From: Streptococcus suis | Lineage (GTDB): Bacteria; Bacillota; Bacilli; Lactobacillales; Streptococcaceae | Assembly: GCF_024509555.1 (NCBI RefSeq) | Contig: NZ_JAMWEL010000004.1 | Coordinates: 62,001-126,000 of the forward strand | DNA length: 64,000 nucleotides | Reading direction: 5' to 3' | In this document: piece by piece, positions 45,290 through 53,954 of the stretch | Numbering within the stretch: the stretch's first letter is position 1 | Layout: every line of letters begins with the position of its first letter | Notes under the pieces: model-generated | What the model was told of the DNA's origin: nothing | Database searches by the model: none | What the model saw: only the letters and a program-made list of their open reading frames with translations | Program-made: the position numbers and the translations under genes

Positions 45290-46549
45290 ATGAAAACAAA
45301 CAATAATATCCCAGCCTATCGTTTCCAAGGCTACACTGACGCTTGGGAGCTGCGGAAGTTGGGGGAAGTGGCGGATTTCTCTATAAAAAACAATTCATTG
45401 TCCAGAGATAAGCTTACAACCGATTTTTATGATGTGCAGAACATTCATTACGGTGATATTCTCAAAAAATTTAATGATGTATTAGATGTTTCAAAAACTG
45501 TATTACCATCAATTATTGATAGCAATGTCTTAGACTTTAAAGATGCATTACTTTTAGAAGGGGATATAGTCTTTGCAGATGCTGCAGAAGATACAACTGT
45601 TGGAAAAGCAGTTGAAATTAGGAACTTAAATGGAAAGGATGTAGTTTCCGGTCTCCACACAATAGTTGCTCGCCCTAAGAATTCTTTTGCACCATTCTAC
45701 ATAGGGTACTTTATAAATTCACCGGCTTATCATAATCAGATTTTACCTCTTATGCAAGGTACGAAAGTTAGTTCGATTAGTAAATCAAATTTGCAATCCA
45801 CGTATCTGTCTTACCCATCTAATGATGAACAATCCGCCATTGGCACCTTCTTCTCCACCATCGACCGTCAGATTACCCTTCATCAGCGTAAGTTGGACAC
45901 GCTCAAGGAGCAGAAGAAGACCTATCTCAAACTCCTCTTTCCAGCCAAGGGACAAACCCAACCAGCCCTCCGCTTCCAAGGTTTTGAAGACGACTGGGAA
46001 GAAGTGAAGTTGGGGGAGATTTTAAAAGAGCGTAATGAACAAATTGCAGAAAATGAAGAGTATCCGTTAATGTCATTTGTTCAAGGAGTTGGTGTTACAC
46101 CTAAAGGGGAAAGATATGATAGGAGCTTTCTTGTAAAAGAAGATAATAAAAAATATAAAAAAACAGAACTTGGTGATTTCATTTATAGTTCAAATAATTT
46201 AGAAACAGGATCAATTGGGTTTAATAAAACAGGGAAGGCTGTTATCTCTCCAGTATATAGTATTTTTTATAGTAAGGATGAATTTGAAAGCTCCTTTATA
46301 GGAATCTTATCTCAAAGAAAAGATTTTATTGCAAAAATGATTAAATTTCGACAAGGAGTAGTATATGGACAATGGAGAATTCATGAAAATGATTTTTTAC
46401 AAATCCTTTTGCATATTCCTACTAAAGCTGAAATGGAGAAAATTATTACTTTCTTCCAAACCCTCGATCAAGAGATTGCTCAGGTAGAGGATAAGCTGGC
46501 TAGCTTGAAAGAGATGAAAAAGACCCTACTCCGTAAATTATTTGTATAA
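45290..46549 (+). CDS. hsdS: Type I restriction-modification specificity subunit HsdS
   Basis: 419-residue DNA-recognition subunit. Two variable target recognition domains (about 17-165 and 235-385) are each entered by a repeated motif: YRFQGYTDAWELRKLGE at the start and LRFQGFEDDWEEVKLGE at about 226. Each is followed by a conserved helix (FFSTIDRQITLHQRKLDTLKEQKK; FFQTLDQEIAQVEDKLASLKEMKK). Both TRDs are A/T-rich against G/C-richer helices, the usual exchange pattern. It begins directly after the AbiH stop codon. No second hsdS, recombinase or inverted TRD copy lies nearby, so there is no sign of a shufflon. Confidence 0.93.
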   Translation: MKTNNNIPAYRFQGYTDAWELRKLGEVADFSIKNNSLSRDKLTTDFYDVQNIHYGDILKKFNDVLDVSKTVLPSIIDSNVLDFKDALLLEGDIVFADAAEDTTVGKAVEIRNLNGKDVVSGLHTIVARPKNSFAPFYIGYFINSPAYHNQILPLMQGTKVSSISKSNLQSTYLSYPSNDEQSAIGTFFSTIDRQITLHQRKLDTLKEQKKTYLKLLFPAKGQTQPALRFQGFEDDWEEVKLGEILKERNEQIAENEEYPLMSFVQGVGVTPKGERYDRSFLVKEDNKKYKKTELGDFIYSSNNLETGSIGFNKTGKAVISPVYSIFYSKDEFESSFIGILSQRKDFIAKMIKFRQGVVYGQWRIHENDFLQILLHIPTKAEMEKIITFFQTLDQEIAQVEDKLASLKEMKKTLLRKLFV

Positions 46550-46565
46550 GAGAAAAGGAAAACAA

Positions 46566-48161
46566 ATGACACAAGAAAACAACTCACAATCCCTTTACCA
46601 GTCCCTTTGGAATGCGGCAGATATTCTCCGTGGCAAGATGGACGCTAACGAATACAAGTCCTACCTTTTGGGCTTGATTTTCTACAAATACCTATCAGAT
46701 AAGCTGCTTTTGGCAGTGTGTGACAACCTTGATGAATCCTTTGACAGTTTGTCACAGGCTCAAGCCCTCTATGAAGAAAATTTTGCGGATCCAGATGTTA
46801 AGGAAGATTTGCTAGATGTCCTTGATGATGAGCTAGGTTACTTTATCGAGCCTGGTCTGACCTTTACGGCCTTGGTGGCAAAAGTCCACACCAGCAACTT
46901 CCAGTTGGAAGATTTGGCACAGGGCTTCCGTGACATTGAGCAGTCCAATGAGATTTTTGAAAACCTTTTTGAAGACATCGACCTTTATTCTAAAAAGTTG
47001 GGACCAACACCGCAAAAGCAGAATCAGGTCATTTCAGCCCTTATCAAAGAACTTCATGAACTCAACCTCAGCAACCATGATGGAGATGTTTTGGGAGATG
47101 CCTATGAATACCTGATTGGTCAGTTTGCTAGCGACTCAGGTAAGAAAGCAGGCGAGTTCTATACACCTCAAGCCGTTTCCCACCTCATGACCCAGATTGT
47201 CTTTCTTGGACGGGAACATCAAAAGGGCATGACCCTCTATGACCCAACCATGGGGTCAGGCTCCCTCCTTCTTAACGCCAAACGTTACAGCAAAGAGGCT
47301 TCGACCGTTTCCTACTTCGGTCAGGAGATTAACACCTCGACCTACAACCTGGCTCGCATGAACATGATGCTCCACGGGGTTGCCATCGAAAACCAAAAAC
47401 TTCATGTTGGTGATACCCTTGATGCGGACTGGCCAACGACCGAGCCGACAGACTTTGACGGGGTACTCATGAACCCACCTTATTCTCAGAAGTGGAGTGG
47501 GGACGCTGGTTTCCTACAAGACGCACGTTTCTCTAGCTATGGTGTTCTGGCACCCAAGTCCAAGGCTGACTTCGCCTTCCTCCTTCATGGTTTCTACCAC
47601 CTCAAGCATTCAGGAGTCATGGCAATTGTTCTCCCTCACGGGGTTCTCTTTAGGGGAAATGCAGAGCAGAAAATTCGTCAGCATCTCCTAGAGGAAGGAG
47701 CTATTGACACCGTGATTGGACTGCCAGCCAACATCTTTTATAATACCTCCATTCCAACCACAGTCATCATTCTCAAGAAAAACCGCACCAGCAAAGATGT
47801 CCTCTTTATCGATGCTTCTAAAGAATTTGACAAGGGCAAAAACCAAAATATCATGACCGATGACCATATCGCTAAGATTTTGAAAGCCTATCAAGACCGG
47901 CAAGATGTGGACAAGTTTTCCCGCCTAGCCAGCTTTGAGGAGATTGTGGAAAACGACTACAACCTCAACATCCCTCGCTATGTCGATACCTTTGAGGAAG
48001 AGCCAGTTGTTCCACTAACAGAGCTTGCGGACAAGCTGGCCCAGACCGACAAGGAAATCGCAGCAACCACGGCCCAACTTGAAAGCATGCTTGGTCAGCT
48101 AGTCGGAACCACACCAGAAGCTCAGGCAGAGCTGACAGCCTTTCTGGAGAAGTTGAAATAG
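46566..48161 (+). CDS. hsdM: Type I restriction-modification DNA methyltransferase HsdM
   Basis: 531-residue adenine-N6 methylase subunit. SAM motif I DPTMGSGSLLL begins at Asp226, catalytic motif IV NPPY at 303-306, with the HsdM signature GEFYTPQAVSHLM before motif I. Start ATG 46566 with SD AAAAGGAAAA is preferred over an in-frame start at 46542 that would overlap hsdS. It pairs with HsdS to modify host DNA and with HsdR to restrict. Followed by a good terminator. Confidence 0.95.
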   Translation: MTQENNSQSLYQSLWNAADILRGKMDANEYKSYLLGLIFYKYLSDKLLLAVCDNLDESFDSLSQAQALYEENFADPDVKEDLLDVLDDELGYFIEPGLTFTALVAKVHTSNFQLEDLAQGFRDIEQSNEIFENLFEDIDLYSKKLGPTPQKQNQVISALIKELHELNLSNHDGDVLGDAYEYLIGQFASDSGKKAGEFYTPQAVSHLMTQIVFLGREHQKGMTLYDPTMGSGSLLLNAKRYSKEASTVSYFGQEINTSTYNLARMNMMLHGVAIENQKLHVGDTLDADWPTTEPTDFDGVLMNPPYSQKWSGDAGFLQDARFSSYGVLAPKSKADFAFLLHGFYHLKHSGVMAIVLPHGVLFRGNAEQKIRQHLLEEGAIDTVIGLPANIFYNTSIPTTVIILKKNRTSKDVLFIDASKEFDKGKNQNIMTDDHIAKILKAYQDRQDVDKFSRLASFEEIVENDYNLNIPRYVDTFEEEPVVPLTELADKLAQTDKEIAATTAQLESMLGQLVGTTPEAQAELTAFLEKLK

Positions 48162-48221
48162 GAGAAGGAACTTAATTTATCCACCTTATTCCTGACTGAC
48201 TAAACACACTTATATACTGAG

Positions 48222-48256
48222 AAGCAGAGTTGGATTACTAGCTCTGCTTTTTTTCA
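48222..48256 (+). terminator. Intrinsic terminator of the hsd operon
   Basis: Perfect 8-bp stem AAGCAGAG/CTCTGCTT followed by a T-run. Confidence 0.9.
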
Positions 48257-48362
48257 TCTTTTTGGTTTTGAAAATTGTTTCCCAAAATGCTATAATATAA
48301 CTAGGAACTTCGAATAAATAGGTAGAGAGTATTTCTCAATCACTTTATTTGGAGGATAAAAA

Positions 48363-49259
48363 ATGACTAAACGTCGTCAGGCAGTCAGTCCCATGGCTGA
48401 TGTTATTGCAAAAAAGATTTTTAATGACCATGAGATTACCATTGATTTTATCAATACCTTTCTAGGTTTTCGTCCCAAGTCGGTTCAAATTTTGAATGGC
48501 ACCATTGCGGATATAAAAAAAGAAAGGACCAGTCACTTTAGCACTACGGTGGATATTCTGGCTCGAATGGATGATGGGACACAGGTAATCATTGAGATAC
48601 AAGTTGCCTATCAGAATAGTTTTATCAAGCGTTTGTGGACCTATACCTGTCAACATCTGGTCAAGGACTTGCCCAATGTCCGTGAGAAAGTCACGCAGAC
48701 ACATGATATGTATGACAAAATTTCACCGATTTATTCGATTGCCTTAGTAGCCAGCAGGTATTTTGATGACGACCAACCTATTCATAGTTTTGTATTGACT
48801 GAAAAAGGTGGGGGTCAAATCTTGGAATTGCCATTTGGCGAACATGAGGAATTGAAAAAGCCGTTTGAGATGGTCATTATTGAACTAAAAAAATTCCGTA
48901 AGGGTCAGCTTGAGAAAAGTCAGCGCCAATGGATTGAATTTTTTGCCAATCGAGAATTTAGTCAAGCTACATCAGATGTTATTGAAAAGGCAGAACACCT
49001 GTTGGATAGAAATACATGGACAGAGGAGGAAGTGAAAATGGTAGATCAATGGTTGCGCAACGCTTCCAACCACTTTGGTGAATTGGAAAGTTCTTTTATA
49101 CGTGGCAGACGAAACGGTAAGGAAGAAGGTCGATTAGAAGGACGATTAGAAGTTGCACAGCGCTTATTAAACAGAGGTCTTGGCATAGAAGATGTTTTAG
49201 AAATCACCGGCTTAACTTCAGAACAATTGGCTTCCCTTTCACAAGAGCATGAGTTCTAG
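48363..49259 (+). CDS. Rpn family PD-(D/E)XK nuclease / putative transposase
   Basis: 298 residues. The N-terminal two thirds match the PDDEXK_2 (Rpn/YhgA-like) family: MADVIAKKIFNDHEITIDFINTFL, then the nuclease core VDILARMDDGTQVIIEIQV (Asp...Glu-x-Gln, about residues 64-82). The C-terminus is a coiled-coil-like GRRNGKEEGRLEGRLEVAQRLL common to this family. Rpn proteins are DNA nucleases that promote recombination and have been linked to phage defence. SD GGAGG lies 8 nt upstream. Located just after the R-M/AbiH cluster. A short remnant of a second copy follows the stop. Confidence 0.85.
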   Translation: MTKRRQAVSPMADVIAKKIFNDHEITIDFINTFLGFRPKSVQILNGTIADIKKERTSHFSTTVDILARMDDGTQVIIEIQVAYQNSFIKRLWTYTCQHLVKDLPNVREKVTQTHDMYDKISPIYSIALVASRYFDDDQPIHSFVLTEKGGGQILELPFGEHEELKKPFEMVIIELKKFRKGQLEKSQRQWIEFFANREFSQATSDVIEKAEHLLDRNTWTEEEVKMVDQWLRNASNHFGELESSFIRGRRNGKEEGRLEGRLEVAQRLLNRGLGIEDVLEITGLTSEQLASLSQEHEF

Positions 49260-49340
49260 GAGAAAGTCAAAATCGTAGATCAATGGTTGCCTAATCACCC
49301 TTCAATGATAGAGGCTTGGTTTAGACATTCTTGCTGTTGA
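49260..49340 (+). pseudogene. Remnant duplicate of the Rpn-family gene 3' part
   Basis: In the same frame after the stop codon, EKVKIVDQWLPNHPS copies EEVKMVDQWLRNASN from inside the intact gene (about 49026-49070). Bases 49268-49290 are nearly identical to 49034-49056. The remaining codons run to a TGA at 49338 without similarity that I can see. It looks like the scar of a partial duplication. Confidence 0.5.
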
Positions 49341-49434
49341 TTAAGGTCGCTGACTTTCATTTCTTTTCACAAAATATTGAAATCGTTTTCGCGTTGTGCT
49401 ATAATTGAGGTAGGAAAATCGAGGAGGAAATCCT

Positions 49435-50091
49435 ATGTCAGTTAAAGATTTTATGACCCGTAAGGTTGTTTATATTTCACCAGAGACTACCATTGCTCAT
49501 GCGGCTGATTTGATGCGTGAGCAAGGCTTGCACCGTTTGCCCGTGATTGAAAATGATAAATTGGTCGGCTTGGTGACGGAAGGAACCATTGCTGAAGCAA
49601 GTCCTTCTAAGGCAACCAGTTTATCTATCTACGAGATGAACTATCTTCTGAACAAGACAAAGGTCAAGGATGTCATGATTAAAAATGTCATCACTGTTTC
49701 AGGCTATGCTAGTTTGGAAGACGCTGTCTACCTCATGTACAAAAACAAGGTCGGTATCTTGCCAGTAGTGGACAATGGTCAACTCTATGGTGTTATCACT
49801 GACCGTGATGTCTTTGCAGCCTTTCTCCATGTGTCAGGTTATGGTGAGGAGGGTGTGCGTGCTCGTTTCCTTGTAGAAAATAAGGCAGGGGAGTTAGAAA
49901 AAATCATCCGTCTGGTAGCTGATAAAGAATATAATATTGTGTCAACTGTCCAACTAGCGACTAAGTCAGGCAAGGTTGTGATTGAAGTCCAAATTGATGG
50001 TAAGGTTGATGTCGATGAGGTTCGTAGCCTATTCGAGGGTGCGGGTTTGCAAATTGATAGTCTAGTACCAACTGTTGCAAAAAATATCTAA
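49435..50091 (+). CDS. CBS-ACT domain protein, AcuB-like
   Basis: 218-residue cytoplasmic protein. Two CBS domains (about 1-57 and 75-135; MTRKVVYISPETTIAHAADLM and MIKNVITVSGYASLEDAVYLM) bind adenosyl nucleotides, and a C-terminal ACT-like domain (about 140-210) may bind an amino acid. The same gene follows livF in pneumococcus; here the hairpin array and the defence island separate them, pointing to insertion at this site. SD GAGGAGGA lies upstream. Function unproven. Confidence 0.85.
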   Translation: MSVKDFMTRKVVYISPETTIAHAADLMREQGLHRLPVIENDKLVGLVTEGTIAEASPSKATSLSIYEMNYLLNKTKVKDVMIKNVITVSGYASLEDAVYLMYKNKVGILPVVDNGQLYGVITDRDVFAAFLHVSGYGEEGVRARFLVENKAGELEKIIRLVADKEYNIVSTVQLATKSGKVVIEVQIDGKVDVDEVRSLFEGAGLQIDSLVPTVAKNI

Positions 50092-50116
50092 AAGTCGAGA
50101 TTTCTCGGCTTTTTCT
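50091..50116 (+). terminator. Intrinsic terminator of the CBS-ACT gene
   Basis: AAAGTCGAG/CTCGGCTTT (one G-T pair), ATTT loop, then T-rich tail; begins in the stop codon. Confidence 0.85.
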
Positions 50117-50134
50117 TCTTTTTGTAAATATGTT

Positions 50135-50165
50135 TTGAGTATCTAAAATACTTATATGGTATAAT
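50135..50165 (+). promoter_or_regulatory. Promoter of xpaC-telA
   Basis: TTGAGT (50135-50140), 19 bp, TGG-TATAAT (50160-50165). Confidence 0.55.
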
Positions 50166-50190
50166 AAAAGTGATTACAAGAGGAGGAAGT

Positions 50191-51012
50191 ATGGGTTATA
50201 AGAAATATAAGAAGTATAGAGATGACGATATAGAGAGTATCCTGCTTGTTCTAGTACTCGGTTTGTTCAAAGTTCTTGGAAAAGTTGTCTTACCAATGCT
50301 TGGAAAGATTTTCCAGCGTGACAATATCAACCGTTTTTTACATGGGGATAAAATCAACCGTTTGCAGACCCTCCAACTCAGTATTCGGTCTGGTTTTGAA
50401 AAACACCAGCAATTGTTGGCGGAAAATGGTGAGGATAAAGCAGTTTTAAGCTTGCGTAGTCGCATCTTAGGAGAATTATTTGAATTAGACCAATTGTATC
50501 AAAAGAATGGCAAGTACTTGGATGCTTACCAGAGTAAAGAGGTCGTCGATACCTTGCAACTCAAGTATCAATTGAAAATACCTGAAAATACGACAACATT
50601 TACTGGATCTGTTGATGAAGTGGTGGATTCTGTTGAAGCCTACCAAGATGAAACTTGGGACCAACAAAAACGAATTTCGGAAATGGCTCCTGAAATTCTC
50701 GAAACCTATTGCAATATTCAAAGGGACAACCAAGTTATACTGGAAAAACTTGAAAATACGCCAGATAAGCGGGAAGAGTTGACAGCTATTCATGAAGCCA
50801 ATATGAGCCGCTTTAGGGATATTTTACAAGGCTATTTGAAAATTAAGGAATCTCCAAAAGATTATTTCAATGCAGAGGAGCGACTGGCCCAGGCTAAGCT
50901 AGCTCTGGAAACCTTTGACAGGGATTTGGACGATACCATTAAACAATTTAACGAAGCTGATATGCAGGATTTTGAAATCAGCCTGCGCATGATGAAGAAG
51001 AAAGAGGGATAA
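50191..51012 (+). CDS. XpaC-like protein (5-bromo-4-chloroindolyl phosphate hydrolysis family)
   Basis: 273 residues from ATG 50191 with a perfect AGGAGG; an in-frame GTG at 50170 precedes that SD and is rejected. A basic N-terminus (KKYKKYRDDD) and a hydrophobic helix (about 16-40) are followed by long helical, coiled-coil-like sequence. Its immediate partner is telA, the xpaC-yaaN arrangement of Bacillus subtilis. Residues 167-268 are homologous to residues 15-115 of HsdR in this window. The biochemical role is not established. Confidence 0.75.
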   Translation: MGYKKYKKYRDDDIESILLVLVLGLFKVLGKVVLPMLGKIFQRDNINRFLHGDKINRLQTLQLSIRSGFEKHQQLLAENGEDKAVLSLRSRILGELFELDQLYQKNGKYLDAYQSKEVVDTLQLKYQLKIPENTTTFTGSVDEVVDSVEAYQDETWDQQKRISEMAPEILETYCNIQRDNQVILEKLENTPDKREELTAIHEANMSRFRDILQGYLKIKESPKDYFNAEERLAQAKLALETFDRDLDDTIKQFNEADMQDFEISLRMMKKKEG

Positions 51013-51013
51013 G

Positions 51014-52285
51014 ATGTCAGGATTTAATTTCGATATTGATCAGATTGCCAACAACAGTTTGTCAACTAAGGACAAGACCACAGAGATTATTCAAGCAACA
51101 CCAGCTGGAGATACGACCAAGGTATCTTTCTTGGCACAGTTGACACCAGAACAACAGACAGGCATTCGTTCCAAAGCACCGCAATTGGTAGATAATTTCT
51201 TGGCCAACCAGAATGCTCTCTTGGATTTCGGCAAGGAAGCTGTGGAGGAAGTCAATGCAACGGTCAACCACATTCTGTCTGAGCAGAAAAAGATAGAAAT
51301 TCCACAGGTGGATGAGCTCTTGGCCAATACCAACCGTGAATTGAATGGTTTTGTGGCCAAGTACAAGGACATTTCGACAACTGCTGAATTAGAAAAGAAA
51401 CCAGGTTTCTTCCAACGCTTGTTTAAGCAGACAAAAAATGATTTGCAGGAATTTTACTTTGATTCGCAGACCATTGAGAAGAAAATGGACAGCATGGCGG
51501 CCAGCGTGGTCAAGCAAGAGGAAGTCTTGTCCCGCAATATTGTATCAGCGGAGCTCTTGATTGAGAACAATACCAAGTCTATTGAAAATCTAGTCGGTGT
51601 CATCGCTTTTATCGAAGCGACTGGTCAAGAGGCTGCCCAGCGAGCAAAAGCAGAGCAAGAACGCTTGGCAGGTCTGCAACCAACTACGGTAGATTATCAA
51701 GTAGCTTCTGAAAAGCTGGCGCGTGTGACAGAAGTTGCCAATATTCTGGAACAACAACACTCAGAATACATGAGCCGCCTCTATGTTGCCTGGACAACAA
51801 CACCACAAATGCGTAATCTTGTCAAAGTTTCGTCGGATATGAAGCAACGTTTGGGTATGTTGCGCCGCAATACCATTCCAACAATGAAGCTGTCAATTGC
51901 CCAGTTGGGTATCCTCCAACAGTCTATCAAGTCTAGTCAGACAGCGGATGCTATAGTCAATGCTAACAATGCGGCCCTTCAAATGCTGGCGGATACGTCA
52001 AAAGAAGCCATTCCGATGATGGAACGCACCGCTCAAAATCCAACCCTTTCAGTAGCTTCTGTTACCAAGTTGGCAGAGAGTTTGGTTGCTCAAAATAATG
52101 GCATTATTGCAGCTATAGATGAAGGGCGTCAGAAACGTCGGGAGTTGGAAGCGGCTATTATTCGTTCGGCTGAAACCATCAATGATTCTGTTAAATTGCG
52201 TGATCAGAAGATTATCGCAGCCTTGCTAGACCAAGGAAAAGCAGCACAGTCAGAAGCGGAACAACCACTTGAACCTACTGAATAA
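51014..52285 (+). CDS. TelA/YaaN family toxic anion resistance protein
   Basis: 423-residue cytoplasmic, largely alpha-helical protein. Recognised by its helical segments TKNDLQEFYFDSQTIEKKMDSM, RRNTIPTMKLSIAQLGILQQS and IDEGRQKRRELEAAI. TelA relatives are linked to tellurite, nisin or cell-envelope stress tolerance. It starts 1 bp after the xpaC-like stop, so the two are coupled and probably act together. Ends in a terminator shared with the convergent yitT gene. Confidence 0.87.
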   Translation: MSGFNFDIDQIANNSLSTKDKTTEIIQATPAGDTTKVSFLAQLTPEQQTGIRSKAPQLVDNFLANQNALLDFGKEAVEEVNATVNHILSEQKKIEIPQVDELLANTNRELNGFVAKYKDISTTAELEKKPGFFQRLFKQTKNDLQEFYFDSQTIEKKMDSMAASVVKQEEVLSRNIVSAELLIENNTKSIENLVGVIAFIEATGQEAAQRAKAEQERLAGLQPTTVDYQVASEKLARVTEVANILEQQHSEYMSRLYVAWTTTPQMRNLVKVSSDMKQRLGMLRRNTIPTMKLSIAQLGILQQSIKSSQTADAIVNANNAALQMLADTSKEAIPMMERTAQNPTLSVASVTKLAESLVAQNNGIIAAIDEGRQKRRELEAAIIRSAETINDSVKLRDQKIIAALLDQGKAAQSEAEQPLEPTE

Positions 52286-52289
52286 AAAA

Positions 52290-52322
52290 AGAACTGCAGA
52301 AACCGAAGTCTGCAGTTTTCTT
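52290..52322. terminator. Bidirectional terminator between telA and yitT-like gene
   Basis: AACTGCAGA/TCTGCAGTT with an 8-nt loop, A-run on one side and T-rich on the other. Confidence 0.8.
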
Positions 52323-52323
52323 C

Positions 52324-53190
52324 TTAATCTCGTTCTAGCGGTTGTTTATTTTGATCTAAGGTGAAGCCTTCCCCTAATACCTCATGGGCATCTGTAATGG
52401 TGATAAAGGCGTGGGGATCGATGCGATGAATGAGTTCTTTCATTTCTTGTAACTGGCTCTTATAGATGACAGAGTAGATCATGTTGATATCCGTCTTGCT
52501 GTAAAAACCTTGGGCCTTGATAAAGGTGACGCCTCGTTCAATTTCACTATCAATTGCCTGGGCCAGCTGCTCGGATTTTTGCGATACAATCATCACGCCC
52601 TTGCTTCCATAGCCACCCTCAGTGACAAAGTCAATGACTTTGGAGGCAATGGTAACCATTAACAAGGTATAAAGAACGATGCGTAAATTTTGGGAAACGA
52701 TGACGGTTAGGGTCAAGACCAAAAAATCAATGGCAAGGATGATTTGACCAATAGAGTAGGGGAGATATTTGTGACCAATCCGAGCTATGATATCACTACC
52801 TCCTGTTGTGCCACCAGCTTTAAAAATAATTCCAAGTCCCAATCCGACCAAGATACCTCCCAACATGCTAACAATTAAAAGATCATTAGCAAGATTGATA
52901 TGAATAGGAAGTTTTTCAAAAAGTAGGAGCCAAAAAGTAACTGCAAAGGTACCGATAAGGCTGTAAATCAATATCTTTCTGCCCAATAGTTTCCAACCCA
53001 GTAGGAAGAGCGGTATATTAATTAAAATATTCATCATCCAAGGTTGAATCTTAAAGAGGTAGAATAGGATGAGGTTGATCCCTGTAATTCCTCCCTCATA
53101 TAAATGATTGGGCATGATGAGGTAATTTAGAGCGAAAGAAAAGATACCCGAACCCAATAAAATAAAGAAAATATTCTTCAACCGTATCAT
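52324..53190 (-). CDS. YitT family membrane protein (DUF161/DUF2179)
   Basis: 288 residues from ATG 53190 with SD GGAGG. Five or six membrane helices in the first 190 residues, with the family motifs FALNYLIMPNHLYEGGITGI and FKAGGTTGGSDIIARI. A cytoplasmic DUF2179 domain ends the protein (TFIKAQGFYSKTDINMIYSVI; ITDAHEVLGEGF). Transport is suspected but the substrate is unknown. Divergent from tmk. Confidence 0.88.
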   Translation of the reverse strand: MIRLKNIFFILLGSGIFSFALNYLIMPNHLYEGGITGINLILFYLFKIQPWMMNILINIPLFLLGWKLLGRKILIYSLIGTFAVTFWLLLFEKLPIHINLANDLLIVSMLGGILVGLGLGIIFKAGGTTGGSDIIARIGHKYLPYSIGQIILAIDFLVLTLTVIVSQNLRIVLYTLLMVTIASKVIDFVTEGGYGSKGVMIVSQKSEQLAQAIDSEIERGVTFIKAQGFYSKTDINMIYSVIYKSQLQEMKELIHRIDPHAFITITDAHEVLGEGFTLDQNKQPLERD

Positions 53191-53277
53191 AGCGACCTCC
53201 GATATTCTATATATCAATTGTAAAAGATTTTCTCTTTAAAAACAAGTCAATTTTCGAGTGATTTTTTGCCACTTTTT

Positions 53278-53286
53278 TGGTAAAAT
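53278..53286 (+). promoter_or_regulatory. Extended -10 promoter of tmk
   Basis: TGG-TAAAAT, 29 bp before the tmk start, in a sequence context almost the same as the upp promoter. Confidence 0.5.
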
Positions 53287-53315
53287 GGAATGAATATCTA
53301 ATAAGTGAGGGAAAG

Positions 53316-53954
53316 ATGAGTAAGGGTTTTTTTGTTACATTTGAAGGTCCAGATGGGGCTGGAAAGACAACGGTTTTGCAGGAATTGTTACCAGCCTTGC
53401 AGGAGTTAGGACCAGAAGTGGTGACAACAAGAGAACCAGGTGGAGTGGCCATTGCTGAGGAGATTCGCAATATTATTCTCAATCCTGCCAATACAGAAAT
53501 GGATGATAAAACAGAACTTTTACTGTTTATCGCAGCCCGTCGTCAGCACTTGAAAGAAAAAATCTTACCTCCCTTGGCTGAGGGCAAGTTGCTTTTAATT
53601 GATCGCTTTATCGATTCTTCCATTGCTTATCAAGGCTTTGGACGTGGCTTGGATGTGGCTGATATTGATTGGCTAAATCAGTTTGCGACAGATGGCTTGA
53701 AACCTGATTTGACCCTCTATTTTGACATTGACACAGAAGAAGGTCTGGCCCGAATTGCTCGCAATGCGGATCGGGATGTGGACCGTCTGGATATGGAGAA
53801 AGCGGATATGCACAAACGGGTTCGGCAGGGCTATCTCAGCATTTTAGAAAACGAGCCAGAGCGATTTGTCAAGATTGATGCTAGTCAGTCCTTAGAAGCA
53901 GTTGTTGCAGATGCATTGGCAGTGATTCAGAAACGGTTTGCGGAACAAAAATGA
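53316..53954 (+). CDS. tmk: Thymidylate kinase
   Basis: 212-residue enzyme phosphorylating dTMP to dTDP. P-loop [11 protein letters not shown] (9-19), [12 protein letters not shown] lid-side motif, TREPGG (dTMP contact). Start ATG 53316 with SD GAGGGAAAG; the frame is open from 53277 but the extra residues are outside the family. First gene of tmk-holB-yabA-rsmI; overlaps holB by 4 bp (ATGA). Confidence 0.95.
   Translation: MSKGFFVTFEGPDGAGKTTVLQELLPALQELGPEVVTTREPGGVAIAEEIRNIILNPANTEMDDKTELLLFIAARRQHLKEKILPPLAEGKLLLIDRFIDSSIAYQGFGRGLDVADIDWLNQFATDGLKPDLTLYFDIDTEEGLARIARNADRDVDRLDMEKADMHKRVRQGYLSILENEPERFVKIDASQSLEAVVADALAVIQKRFAEQK

Noticed and set aside
45290-46549. Phase-variable (inverting) hsdS system
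   Set aside because: Only one hsdS, no site-specific recombinase and no inverted TRD copies were found in the window.
49435-50091. IMP dehydrogenase fragment, because of the CBS pair
   Set aside because: There is no catalytic barrel sequence on either side, and the CBS-ACT layout is complete at 218 aa.
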